Assembly (NCBI GenBank): GCA_963789515.1
Contig: CAWBKW010000009.1
Span: forward strand, 124,001-188,000
Direction of reading: 5' to 3'
Source: JBAXEO01 sp963789515
GTDB lineage: Bacteria; Actinomycetota; Coriobacteriia; Anaerosomatales; JAAXUF01
DNA: 64,000 nt
Made by a program: the position numbers and the translations under genes. Numbering within the stretch: the stretch's first letter is position 1; every line of letters starts with the position of its first letter. Shown here one piece after another: positions 55,187-63,592 of the stretch. The notes under the pieces are model-generated. The model worked only from the letters and a program-made list of their open reading frames with translations. It was not told the origin of the DNA and ran no database searches.

Positions 55187-55585
55187 ATGGAGGGGTCGGT
55201 CGCCAGGGGATCGACGCAGCCCAGCCCCGAGAATGTCGATGGCCGGGAGGTTACCTTGGAAGACGCCAGCTCGAACGGCAACGCTGAAGCGGGGGTCATC
55301 TCGGTGCGGGTCTTTGGCAGTCTGCGTCCTTCTCGGACGGATCTAGGGCTGCCCCACGAGTTCACGGCCCAGGTGCCTGCCGAGGGGATTGCGGCTCGCG
55401 AGTTGGCGGAGTCCTTCGGGTTGCCGACGGAGCGCGTCGAAGGCGTCTTCGTGAACCATACCGTTCGGGGGCTCGGAGTGCGGGTCATGCCGGGGGACTG
55501 CATCGGGTTCGTGCCCAACGATATCCCCGGGCCACACCGCCTCTATCTCGGGCTCTACAGTGCCGGCAAGGACGACAACTTCTAG
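55187..55585 (+). CDS. MoaD/ThiS-like ubiquitin-fold protein
   Basis: A 132-residue protein. Residues about 40-115 resemble a MoaD/ThiS or Mut7-C ubiquitin-like fold (ISVRVFGSLRP, GIAARELAESFGLPTERVEG, VFVNHTVRGLGVRVMPGDCI). The C-terminus ends GKDDNF rather than Gly-Gly, so it is not a sulfur carrier of the usual type. The N-terminal 38 residues are low in complexity, and a later start is possible. Confidence 0.65.
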   Translation: MEGSVARGSTQPSPENVDGREVTLEDASSNGNAEAGVISVRVFGSLRPSRTDLGLPHEFTAQVPAEGIAARELAESFGLPTERVEGVFVNHTVRGLGVRVMPGDCIGFVPNDIPGPHRLYLGLYSAGKDDNF

Positions 55586-55699
55586 CCCCATCTGTCACCG
55601 CAGGACCGGTATGTCGGCCACGATTCCGCCCGCCGACTGACTCGACGCCGCATGACGGCCTCACGCCGCTGGCCGCGTTTGTGCGACAGTGTTTGAACC

Positions 55700-56509
55700 A
55701 TGCGAGCCTACTGGATTCTTGGAGTGGCAATCTCGGTTGCGGTCGCGGCTCTGCTTGTCTTCACCGCGGCGGCTCCCGGACCTCGCCTTGTGTTCGCCGA
55801 CGAGTTCGACGGCGAACTGCGACCTTCCGCCTGGGCCAGACTCACTCCCTGGGGCACCCGGTACACGAAGCGCGAGCGCCAGTACTACGACCCGGCGAAC
55901 GCGACGGTCTCGGGTGGAGCGCTGCACTTGGAGTCCGAACGCCGCTCGACTCACGGGTACCTGTACGCTTCGGGCATCGTGACCAGTCTGCCGCATCCGC
56001 AGTTCTCGTACGGCTACTTCGAGATTCGGGCGAAGCTGCCAAAGGGCCGGGGAATCTGGCCGGCCTTCTGGCTGACCGACGATCGCACGCTCGAGATCGA
56101 TGGTTTCGAGATGCTGGGCGATCGGCCCACGCGCCAGTACATGACGCTTCACGAGGGCGGCAGGGTGGTCCACCAGGGCGTTTTCGACGGTCCGGACTTC
56201 TCGGACGGCTATCACACGTACGGGATCGACTGGCAGCCGACGCACGTCCGCTGGTACATCGACGGCGTGCTCCGGTCCGCCTATGAGCGTGAGACGCCCG
56301 CCGCGAGGCTGTGGATCTGTCTCAACACCGCGGTAGGTGGCAAGTGGCCGGGGTTGCCCGACGATTCGACGCAGTTCCCGCAGACCTACGACATCGACTA
56401 CGTTCGCGTCTACGACACGATGCCTGATGCCCCGAACCAGGCGCGGCGAGCGCCGAGTCCACGGAGCATCGCCGGACGAACGCCCGGCGCGGGCGCCCCC
56501 TCTCAGTAG
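55700..56509 (+). CDS. Secreted GH16 glycoside hydrolase
   Basis: A 269-residue protein. An N-terminal signal or anchor helix (ILGVAISVAVAALLVFTAAA) precedes a full GH16 domain with the catalytic motif EIDGFE and SYGYFEIRAKLPKGRGIWPA, nearly identical there to the GH16 protein at 28741-30521. It lacks the cadherin and DUF5648 modules of that protein. The C-terminal tail (about 245-269) is Arg/Pro/Gly-rich. It overlaps the convergent neighbour by seven bases. Confidence 0.9.
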   Translation: MRAYWILGVAISVAVAALLVFTAAAPGPRLVFADEFDGELRPSAWARLTPWGTRYTKRERQYYDPANATVSGGALHLESERRSTHGYLYASGIVTSLPHPQFSYGYFEIRAKLPKGRGIWPAFWLTDDRTLEIDGFEMLGDRPTRQYMTLHEGGRVVHQGVFDGPDFSDGYHTYGIDWQPTHVRWYIDGVLRSAYERETPAARLWICLNTAVGGKWPGLPDDSTQFPQTYDIDYVRVYDTMPDAPNQARRAPSPRSIAGRTPGAGAPSQ

Positions 56510-57627
56510 GCGACGCTGGCCGAGAGCCCCAAGTAGTCCCCGTAGCGCTCGGCCGCCTCGGCCAGGCCGGCCTTCTCGGCGGCGGTGAGCTTTCGGAACG
56601 TCCGGAGGGCGATGTCGACGTGATCACGGCGGAGGGTCCGCTTCCACGTGCCGACGACCCTCCCACCGATGACGACCGTCGCCGAGAACATCCCGTTGGC
56701 CGAGATGGTCGCCGCATACGACTCGCGAGTCCCACCGAGCTGCAGCGAGCGATCGGTGTAGCCCAGCAGGTACTCATCGAAACCGGGGAGCAGATGGACC
56801 GCGGCGCTCGAGCTGCGTGATGTGCCGGCCGAGTCTGCCGGCGACCAGTACTCGATGCCGTCAACCTTCTCTTGCCGGAGGACGCCGTTCGCTCCCACGA
56901 TTCCGGCCGAGGCCTCGGTCCTCGTGATGCCGGCCCACCACGCGAAGTCCGCGACCGTGGCGGGCCCGCGCGCAGCGAAATAGCGCGACGCGAGCTCGGC
57001 GAGGGCGGCGGAGCGGTCGAACACGGGCTCCTCGGAGCGTGGGACCCAGTCGTCGAGCAGGACGAAGGTCTGCTGCCTGTCGACCCTGGGGCCGAAACAG
57101 AGTAGCGCCTGCTGGGCGAGCGTCCACAGCACGTGGTAGCCGCGCTGGCCCGTCGTGTCGATGCCGTGGGTCTCGAGCAGCGCCAGCATCTGGGTTCGGC
57201 TCAGGGCGCGCCCACCGGACAGCGCCTCGGAGAAGAGGGCGCGGGCACGCTCGATGGTGTTGTCGGTGATGCCGAGCTGCGAGTGACGGGTCTTCGCCCG
57301 CGCGATGACTCTCGGGGCGAGCAGTGCGAGCATCCAGCGCACGTCGTTCGGGGCGAGGAAGTGCAGCGTGCCGCGCATCGGCCACGTGCGGACGATGCGG
57401 CGTTCGGCAAGGGCGCGCTCGACCTCGGCGACCGTGCAGCCCTCTCCCGAGCGCAAGCCGATCGACCACAGCGCGCCGGCGTAGTCCTGCGCCTGCATCG
57501 CGCACATCCGCGCCACGACGCCGGCGGGATCGGCAGCGACACCCGACGCCGCCGGTGCGTCGTCGTTCGGGTGCTCGATCGACTGGCGCCGGAGGCGCTG
57601 GCCGAGGATCTCGTCGGGGCTCGGCAT
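56503..57627 (-). CDS. Winged-helix protein of AlkZ/YcaQ (HTH_42) type
   Basis: A 374-residue protein. The family motif MQAQDYAGALWSIGLR and RTWPMRGTLHFLAPNDVRWM are clear, as is the C-terminal LLPGFDEYLLGYTDRSLQL. Members of this family include DNA glycosylases that unhook crosslinks. Whether this one has glycosylase activity cannot be read here. Confidence 0.88.
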   Translation of the reverse strand: MPSPDEILGQRLRRQSIEHPNDDAPAASGVAADPAGVVARMCAMQAQDYAGALWSIGLRSGEGCTVAEVERALAERRIVRTWPMRGTLHFLAPNDVRWMLALLAPRVIARAKTRHSQLGITDNTIERARALFSEALSGGRALSRTQMLALLETHGIDTTGQRGYHVLWTLAQQALLCFGPRVDRQQTFVLLDDWVPRSEEPVFDRSAALAELASRYFAARGPATVADFAWWAGITRTEASAGIVGANGVLRQEKVDGIEYWSPADSAGTSRSSSAAVHLLPGFDEYLLGYTDRSLQLGGTRESYAATISANGMFSATVVIGGRVVGTWKRTLRRDHVDIALRTFRKLTAAEKAGLAEAAERYGDYLGLSASVAY

Positions 57628-57639
57628 CCCGATGCCGCG

Positions 57640-58071
57640 TCAGGACTTCTCGGCGAAGGCCTTGAAGCGCTCCATGATGTCGAGCGACTCCTTCTTGAAG
57701 GAGCCCTCGAGCATCCCGAGCGCCTTTCTCACGCCGGTGAACCGAAACTCGTTGTCCGAGACCCAGCGTGTGGTCTGCGGAGACTCGGCGATGAACGCGT
57801 TGGCGTTCCGGTTCCAGACGCCGTGTGTCTCGTAGACCACGGTGAGTGCGTCAGGCAGAGCGTTGCTCTCGACGGTCTCGGTCATGCCGGTCACGCGGTT
57901 GCCCGCCCGTGTGGTGAGTTCGGCCTTCGCGCCGGTCTGTGCCTGTTCTCCGCTCACGAGTTCGTAGCATTCGAGCCCCGGTTGCCAATCGACGAAATGG
58001 GTTGGATCGATGAACAACGCCACGACCTTCTCGCGCGGAGCGTTGATCGTCACCTCCAGCGTGTACTGCAT
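57640..58071 (-). CDS. SRPBCC (START/Bet v 1-fold) protein
   Basis: A 143-residue protein with the polyketide-cyclase/SRPBCC N-terminus YTLEVTINAPREKVVALFID and a mid region TETVESNALPDALTVVYETH. It likely binds a hydrophobic ligand. ATG 58071 follows GGTGAGGTC. It lies eight bases downstream of the ACT-domain gene and may be co-transcribed with it. Confidence 0.82.
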   Translation of the reverse strand: MQYTLEVTINAPREKVVALFIDPTHFVDWQPGLECYELVSGEQAQTGAKAELTTRAGNRVTGMTETVESNALPDALTVVYETHGVWNRNANAFIAESPQTTRWVSDNEFRFTGVRKALGMLEGSFKKESLDIMERFKAFAEKS

Positions 58072-58079
58072 GACCTCAC

Positions 58080-58484
58080 CTACAGACTCTCGAGGAGTCC
58101 CACGACGTCGACCTCGCACGCCGCCGTCAGCACCAGCATCACCTTGTCAGCTCCGTCGATGGAGGTCGCGAAGACCTGGCTGACGTTGATGTTGTTGTCG
58201 GCGAGCACGCGCGCGATGGCCGCAAGCTCGCCAGGCTCGTTGGGAACCTCGGCGACGACGACCGAGCGCATATCCGACTCGCCGCCGAGTGGTTCCAGCG
58301 CCTCATACGCGAGCTTGTTGTTGCTGGTGATCATCAGGAACTCGCCCATGTCGCCCTTGTCGTACGCGCCGATCGCGAGGATGTTGACTCCCGCGTTGTT
58401 GAGCGCCTCGGTGACGTCGGCGAGCAGCCCGACGCGCGTGGGCGCCTTGAACAGTACTTCGTTGCGAATCTGAACCTTGGCCAT
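58080..58484 (-). CDS. Double ACT-domain protein
   Basis: A 134-residue protein made of two ACT domains (RVGLLADVTEALNNAGVNIL and PGELAAIARVLADNNINVSQ). ACT domains bind amino acids and regulate enzymes. No catalytic domain is attached, so it probably acts as a free regulatory subunit. The ATG at 58484 follows GGAGGTTGCGCC. Confidence 0.88.
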   Translation of the reverse strand: MAKVQIRNEVLFKAPTRVGLLADVTEALNNAGVNILAIGAYDKGDMGEFLMITSNNKLAYEALEPLGGESDMRSVVVAEVPNEPGELAAIARVLADNNINVSQVFATSIDGADKVMLVLTAACEVDVVGLLESL

Positions 58485-58615
58485 GGCGCAACCTCCGGAT
58501 GTCGTGGGCTCGTGAGATGTCTATACCGCCGACGAGGCCGCGCGAATCGTGTTCAGGCGAGCGAAGGGGTACACACGATGTACTGATGGCCGCGAGCAGC
58601 TCGGGAGGTGCCCAA

Positions 58616-59035
58616 GTGTCGAACACCGGCGCGCATGGTTCAGGTACCCGCGAGGACCCGTGGATCCTCAAGACCCCGAGCGGGTCCTCGGAGTACCGGA
58701 TGTATCGCGATGAGGAGGCCGATCCACCCGCCATCGTGTGTGTCGTGGGCAAGACCGTGCTGGGGTATCGGTTGCGGGCGATCGACGACCTGCACGCGAT
58801 GCTGAAGGAGCGTGGTGACTGGGTGATGCTCGGGAGCGCGGACGAGCAGAAGCCCGCTGCCGAGGGCACCGTCGAGGCCTGGGCGCGATCCGCGGACAAC
58901 CCGGTCGGCGGCTGGTACGGCCTGAAGAAGGGGCTCCGCGGCAGGTTCGGCATGTATATGCCGCCCCTGCTCGAAGCCCTCGGACTCGCGGAACTCGAGC
59001 ACAACGCGCGCAACAACCGTATGCGGGCGCTCTAG
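58616..59035 (+). CDS. Conserved hypothetical protein (DUF6855-like)
   Basis: A 139-residue protein. GTG 58616 follows GGGAGG by seven bases and is preferred over the ATG at 58586. Typical stretches are DPWILKTPSGSSEYRMYRDE, AIDDLHAMLKERGDWVMLGS and NPVGGWYGLKKGLRGRFGMY. These match a small conserved family of unknown function as I remember it. It appears cytoplasmic, with no membrane segment. Confidence 0.78.
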   Translation: MSNTGAHGSGTREDPWILKTPSGSSEYRMYRDEEADPPAIVCVVGKTVLGYRLRAIDDLHAMLKERGDWVMLGSADEQKPAAEGTVEAWARSADNPVGGWYGLKKGLRGRFGMYMPPLLEALGLAELEHNARNNRMRAL

Positions 59036-59066
59036 GACGGAGGGGCGGCCCGCCTCGGGTTGGCGA

Positions 59067-59414
59067 CTACCGCTTGCGTCCGAGCGCCCACCCCAGGATC
59101 ACGGCGATCAGCGCGCTGAGCGCGATTCCTGCCATCCCCAGCATCGTGACGTCGACGGTTGGCTGCCACTCGACGCCGTCGGCCCTGACCACGAAGACGC
59201 CGACCGGCCGAGCCATGCCTCCGAAGCCGCCGCCTTCGCCCTCGCCCTCGCCATTGCCCGCCTCGCCGGCCGATCCGCTCCCGCCGCCGCCCCCACCGGC
59301 TACCTTAGCCACGGGGATGATGGTGACGCCGTCCCGCTCCACCGGGTCGCCGAACACCCGGCGCACGGTGTAGGTGTCCTTCCAGGAATCCATGATGCCG
59401 TTGACTTGCGCCAT
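59067..59414 (-). CDS. GerW (YtfJ)-family protein
   Basis: A 115-residue protein with the GerW pattern VRRVFGDPVERDGVTIIPVA and a long glycine-rich loop (GGGGGSGSAGEAGNGEGEGE). A C-terminal membrane segment (MLGMAGIALSALIAVILGWA) ends in GRKR. GerW was named from spore germination but is widespread in non-sporeformers, where its role is unclear. The start ATG 59414 lies in a region divergent from the flavin reductase gene. Confidence 0.87.
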   Translation of the reverse strand: MAQVNGIMDSWKDTYTVRRVFGDPVERDGVTIIPVAKVAGGGGGGSGSAGEAGNGEGEGEGGGFGGMARPVGVFVVRADGVEWQPTVDVTMLGMAGIALSALIAVILGWALGRKR

Positions 59415-59520
59415 TTCTGAGCGCCCCCTTCTCGTCGTCGTACAGGAGATGTACCCACGAGGCGCTCCCGCACCCGTCCGTGCGGGTACACCTCTTGTGA
59501 CACCGATGCAGGGAGTAGCC

Positions 59521-60114
59521 ATGTCCGACCGGATCGATCTCGGCCCCCAGGGATTCCTCTATCCGATGCCCATGACGCTGATCGGCGTCGACCTGCCCAC
59601 CGGCCCCAACTTCATGCCGGTTGCGTGGATCAACCGCGTGCAGTACAACCCGCCGCGCGTCGTCGCAGGCATGGGCAAGCCGCACGCCACCAACGCAGGG
59701 ATCCGCGAGCACGGCGAGTTCAGCGTCAACATCCCCAGCGTCGACATGGTCGCCGTCACCGACTGGTGCGGCATGAAGTCCGCAGGCAACGGTGTCGACA
59801 AGGGTGGGCTCTTCGAGGTCGTCCGCGGCTCTTTGGAGCACGCGCCGATGATCGCCGAGTGCCCCATCTCGCTCGAGTGCCGGCTCGCGCAGGTGGTGGA
59901 CCTGGGCAGCCACGAACTCTTCGTCGCTGACATAGTGGCGACCTGGACCGAGGACCGTTTCCTCGACGAGCGCGGCAAGCCCGACATCACCAAGGTGCGC
60001 CCGTTCACGCTCACGATGCCCGACAACCGCTACTGGGCGGTCGGCGCGCAGATCGGCGATGCCTGGTCGATCGGCAGGACGTTCGGGCCGCCACGTGAGG
60101 AGGATGCACGATGA
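59521..60114 (+). CDS. Flavin reductase-like (flavoredoxin-type) protein
   Basis: A 197-residue split-barrel flavoprotein. Features are LYPMPMTLIGVDLPTGPNFM, NPPRVVAGMGKPHATNAGIR and EHGEFSVNIPSVDMVAVTDW, typical of flavin reductase-like FMN-binding proteins such as flavoredoxin. It probably transfers electrons between NAD(P)H or ferredoxin and an acceptor. It overlaps the following GNAT gene by ATGA. Confidence 0.88.
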   Translation: MSDRIDLGPQGFLYPMPMTLIGVDLPTGPNFMPVAWINRVQYNPPRVVAGMGKPHATNAGIREHGEFSVNIPSVDMVAVTDWCGMKSAGNGVDKGGLFEVVRGSLEHAPMIAECPISLECRLAQVVDLGSHELFVADIVATWTEDRFLDERGKPDITKVRPFTLTMPDNRYWAVGAQIGDAWSIGRTFGPPREEDAR

Positions 60115-60623
60115 CCCACCCGGTCCTGCGGGGTGAACGCGTCACCCTGCGTCCTCTCGCCGAGACCGACCTGCCTCGCCTGCTTGAGATTCTGCTGCAG
60201 CCGATGGTGGCCGAATGGTGGCCCGGCTACGACCTGACGCGGCTGCGAGCCGATACGCTTGAGGATCCCGACGGGACCTCGCTCGCGGTCGTGCTGGACG
60301 GCGACTTCGTGGGCCTGGTCATGTACACCGAGGAGCCCGACCCCTACTACAAGCACGCGGGCATCGACATCGCGCTCGACACCACCTGCGTCGGTCAAGG
60401 ACTCGGCAGCGACACCCTCCGCACAGTGGCCCGCCACCTGTTCGAGGACCGCGGGCATCACCGGCTGAGCATCGACCCTGCGGTGGCCAACGAGCGGGCC
60501 ATCGGCGCCTATGAGAAGGTTGGCTTCAAGCGGGTCGGTGTGGTCCGGCAGTACGAGCGAGGCGCGGACGGCTCATGGCACGACAACCTGCTTATGGACA
60601 TGCTCGCCGGCGAGCTGCGGTAG
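60111..60623 (+). CDS. GNAT-family acetyltransferase (AAC(6')/RimJ-like)
   Basis: A 170-residue protein: LRGERVTLRPLAETDLPRLL, the acetyl-CoA loop CVGQGLGSDTLRTVARHLFE, and NERAIGAYEKVGFKRVGVVR. It is similar in layout to aminoglycoside 6'-acetyltransferases and RimJ/RimL enzymes. Drug acetylation is possible but not shown by any residue seen here. Confidence 0.88.
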   Translation: MTHPVLRGERVTLRPLAETDLPRLLEILLQPMVAEWWPGYDLTRLRADTLEDPDGTSLAVVLDGDFVGLVMYTEEPDPYYKHAGIDIALDTTCVGQGLGSDTLRTVARHLFEDRGHHRLSIDPAVANERAIGAYEKVGFKRVGVVRQYERGADGSWHDNLLMDMLAGELR

Positions 60624-60633
60624 CGGACGTGCG

Positions 60634-60659
60634 CCGGTGGTTCCCCATGGGGGCACCGG
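60634..60659. terminator. Intergenic hairpin before purB
   Basis: CCGGTG/CACCGG encloses CCCCATGGGG, giving a stable stem 11 bases after the GNAT stop. There is no T-run. It may be a factor-dependent terminator or an mRNA-stabilising hairpin. Confidence 0.4.
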
Positions 60660-60726
60660 GTGGCGTCCGTGGCAGTGCCGTACAATCACCCTAGGACCTC
60701 GCGACCTCGAACAGGAGCACCCGCCC

Positions 60727-62079
60727 ATGATCTCTCGCTACTCCCGCCCCGAGATGGCCCGCATCTGGGAGCTGCAGAACAAGTTCGAGATCTGGCAGGA
60801 GATCGAGGTCCTCGCGTGCGAGGCCCAGGCGGAACTCGGTCAGATCGGGATCACACCCCAGGAGGCCGCACACATCCGCGCGACGGCGGGTTTCTCGGTC
60901 GAGCGCATCGACGAGCTCGAGGCCGTCCTCAACCACGACGTGATCGCGTTCCTCACCGACATGGCCGAGCACATCGACGCCGGTCTGGGTGAGGACGACT
61001 CCAAGCCGAGCCGCTGGGTGCACTACGGCATGACGTCGAGCGATCTCGGCGACACGGCGTTGTGCTATCAGATGACCCAGGCGTTCGACATCGTGCTCGC
61101 CGACGTCAGGCGCATCGGCGCGGTCTGCCGGCGCCGCGCGCTTGAGACGCGGGACATGCTGTGTGTCGGCCGCACACACGGCATCCACGCCGAGCCGATG
61201 ACCATGGGCATGAAGTTCGGCCGTTGGGCCTGGTCGATGAAGCGCGCCGAGACCCGCTTGCTCGCCACCCGCAAGATGGTCGCGGTGGGCGCGATCTCCG
61301 GGGCGGTGGGCAGCTACTCCAACATCGACCCGTTCGTCGAGCAGTACGTCTGCGAGAAGCTCGGGCTTGCGCCGGACCCGCTCTCCACGCAGGTCATCGC
61401 CCGAGACCGCCACGCGCAGTTCCTCGCCGTCCTGGCCATCATCGCCGCCTCCGCCGAGGAGATCGCCACCGAGGTCCGAGCACTGCAGAAGTCCGACACG
61501 CTCGAGGCCGAGGAGCCGTTCGCCAAGGGCCAGAAGGGTTCCTCGGCGATGCCGCACAAGCGCAATCCCATCACCGCCGAGCGGGTCTGCGGCCTGGCGC
61601 GCGTCATCAAGGCCAACGCGCAGGTGGGCTTCGACGACGTGGCGCTGTGGCACGAGCGCGACATCTCGCACAGTTCGGCCGAGCGCGTCGTGCTCGCGGA
61701 CTCGACCATCGCGCTCGACTACATCCTCGGCAAGCTCGAGTGGATCCTCGACGGCCTCGTGCTCTATCCCGAGCGCATGCTCGCCAACCTCGAATCGACG
61801 CGCGGCCTGATCTACTCGAGCCGCGTGCTGCTGGCCCTCGTGGACAGCGGCATCAGCCGAGAAGACGCCTACGCGATCGTCCAGCGCAATGCGATGGTGG
61901 TCTGGGACGACATCCAGCAGGCGCGGGACGGGATGGGCTATCGCGACCTGCTGGCGGCTGACCCCGACGTCGCGGCCGCCGGCATCACCGACGCCCAGCT
62001 CGACGAGATCTTCGACCCGTGGGCGTTCCTCGCGCGCGTGGGTGTCGTGTTCGATCGGCTGGATGGATGTGAGTTCTGA
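60727..62079 (+). CDS. purB: Adenylosuccinate lyase
   Basis: A 450-residue enzyme with the superfamily signature SSAMPHKRNPI (about residues 271-281) and TSSDLGDTALCYQM and GRTHGIHAEPMTMGMKFG in the active site. It makes fumarate and AMP or AICAR in purine synthesis. ATG 60727 follows AGGAGCACCCGCCC. Confidence 0.96.
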   Translation: MISRYSRPEMARIWELQNKFEIWQEIEVLACEAQAELGQIGITPQEAAHIRATAGFSVERIDELEAVLNHDVIAFLTDMAEHIDAGLGEDDSKPSRWVHYGMTSSDLGDTALCYQMTQAFDIVLADVRRIGAVCRRRALETRDMLCVGRTHGIHAEPMTMGMKFGRWAWSMKRAETRLLATRKMVAVGAISGAVGSYSNIDPFVEQYVCEKLGLAPDPLSTQVIARDRHAQFLAVLAIIAASAEEIATEVRALQKSDTLEAEEPFAKGQKGSSAMPHKRNPITAERVCGLARVIKANAQVGFDDVALWHERDISHSSAERVVLADSTIALDYILGKLEWILDGLVLYPERMLANLESTRGLIYSSRVLLALVDSGISREDAYAIVQRNAMVVWDDIQQARDGMGYRDLLAADPDVAAAGITDAQLDEIFDPWAFLARVGVVFDRLDGCEF

Positions 62080-62105
62080 CCCGTACGATCTGAAGGAGGC
62101 CGACC

Positions 62106-62624
62106 ATGACGGATGAGCCCCAGAACCCGACGTCGGCGCCGGGCGCCGAACCCCGGCCTGACAGCACCGCCACCGCCGAAGCATGGAACGACGTCGTGGC
62201 GCGCATGGGGGAGCTGGGATCGGCCCTCTCGGCGTGGGCGAAGTCCGCGGCCGACGACCCGGCGAACAAGCAGCGCCTGAATCAGGTCAGGGCCGGAGTC
62301 GACGAGATGGCGCGGCAGGCGGATGCCGCGCTCGGCAAGGTCACTTCGAGCGACTTCGGCCAGCAGGTCACGCAGGGCGCACAGCAGGCAGGCGACGCCA
62401 TCGGCGACGCGGCGCAGCAGGTCTCGGCAGCCGCAGCTCCTCACGTCGCGACCGCCCTGAGCGGCCTGGCGAGCGTCTTCGGCAAGGCCGCGGCCAAGGT
62501 CGACGAGGCGGTCAGCCGTGACCGCGCGCCCGAGCCACCGGCCGAAGCCTCTCAGCCGGCACCGGCGGGACCCGCTGAGGCCGCTCCCGCCCCGCCCCAG
62601 CAGGGGTCCGACGACCAGAACTGA
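62106..62624 (+). CDS. Amphipathic helical protein of unknown function
   Basis: A 172-residue acidic protein. Residues about 25-145 form amphipathic helices with Ala/Gln-rich repeats (WAKSAADDPANKQRLNQVRA, QQVTQGAQQAGDAIGDAAQQ), followed by a Pro/Ala-rich tail. No membrane segment or known domain is present. It lies 26 bases after purB with the ribosome-binding site GAAGGAGG. Confidence 0.7.
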   Translation: MTDEPQNPTSAPGAEPRPDSTATAEAWNDVVARMGELGSALSAWAKSAADDPANKQRLNQVRAGVDEMARQADAALGKVTSSDFGQQVTQGAQQAGDAIGDAAQQVSAAAAPHVATALSGLASVFGKAAAKVDEAVSRDRAPEPPAEASQPAPAGPAEAAPAPPQQGSDDQN

Positions 62625-62644
62625 CGCCCCCTCTTCCCTCAAAG

Positions 62645-62660
62645 TGTGATAACCGTCACA
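62645..62660. promoter_or_regulatory. Crp/Fnr-type operator (TGTGA-N6-TCACA)
   Basis: TGTGATAACCGTCACA has perfect half sites and lies 118 bases before the methyltransferase GTG. It is the third such palindrome in the window. Confidence 0.65.
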
Positions 62661-62777
62661 ATTGGCCGCGCAGCGCTCATGCGTGCAGCCTCTGTCGCCA
62701 AGGCGCTGGCTCCCTGATTCACACCACTAGTCGCAGCAGCAGTCGAACCACCAGTCGCAGTACAAGGGGACAGTCAC

Positions 62778-63558
62778 GTGACGGACACGACTCCGGTCGC
62801 GCCAGCATCTGGCGTCGACGGCTTCTGGGACATCTACAGTCGAGTCTACGACTCCGTGTATCAGCTCATGCCCTATCGCGCGCTGTTGTGGGACACCTAC
62901 CAGGCGCTCGACCTCGAGCCCGGGATGCGAGTCCTCGACGCGGGTTGCGGCACCGGCAACTTCGAACACTTCGTTCACGAGAAGAACCCTCCCCGCGTGT
63001 GTATCGATGCCATCGACTTCTCGGCGTCGATGCTCGCTATCGCGACGAAGAAGAACGCCGATCTGGACAACGTCACGTTCGCGCCGGGCAACCTCAGCTC
63101 GCCGCTGCCGTTCCCGGACGCCTCCTTCGATCGGATTCTGAGCATCAACGTGCTCTACGCGCTCCCGGACCCTGACTTCACGATGCGGGAGCTGCTGCGC
63201 GTGCTCAAGCCCAACGGGGTGATCGTGGTCACCAGTCCGGCGCCGGAGTTCGCGGTGACCGCGCTCGTGATCGACCACTTCAAGCGCGTGAAGAACATCT
63301 GGGGCGTATGGCGCAAGGTGGCCAGGGTGACGAGGAGCCTCGGGATCTTCGCGGTGAGCGGCATCGCCCAGTGGGTGCTCAACAACTTCGTGATCAACCG
63401 CCGAGAGGCCGACGGCGCGTATCATTCACTGGACTCCGACGAATTGAGCGCCTTGCTCCGACGGCTGCATACCCGACGGGGCCGGGGAGTTCTCGGTCGG
63501 ACGAGCGCTCGCGGACCAGAACATCTTCGCCACGGCCGTGAAAGCGATGGCGGCCTGA
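62778..63558 (+). CDS. Class I SAM-dependent methyltransferase (one frame break)
   Basis: About 260 residues. Motif I is MRVLDAGCGTGNFEHFV, followed by IDAIDFSASMLAIAT, APGNLSSPLPFPDASFDRIL and LLRVLKPNGVIVVTSPAP. The frame breaks near 63465. Joining it to EFSVGRALADQNIFATAVKA gives a natural C-terminus with TGA at 63556-63558; without the join the frame runs to 63605 in unlikely sequence. GTG 62778 follows AAGGGGACAGTCAC. It is followed after 34 bases by the acyltransferase and may methylate a polysaccharide or lipid. Confidence 0.82.
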
Positions 63559-63592
63559 TGCCGAACGACCGGACGCGACCCGAGGAGACCAG

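Noticed and set aside
60691..62184. 497-codon minus-strand frame opposite purB
   Set aside because: Shadow of purB, which has clear active-site motifs on the plus strand.
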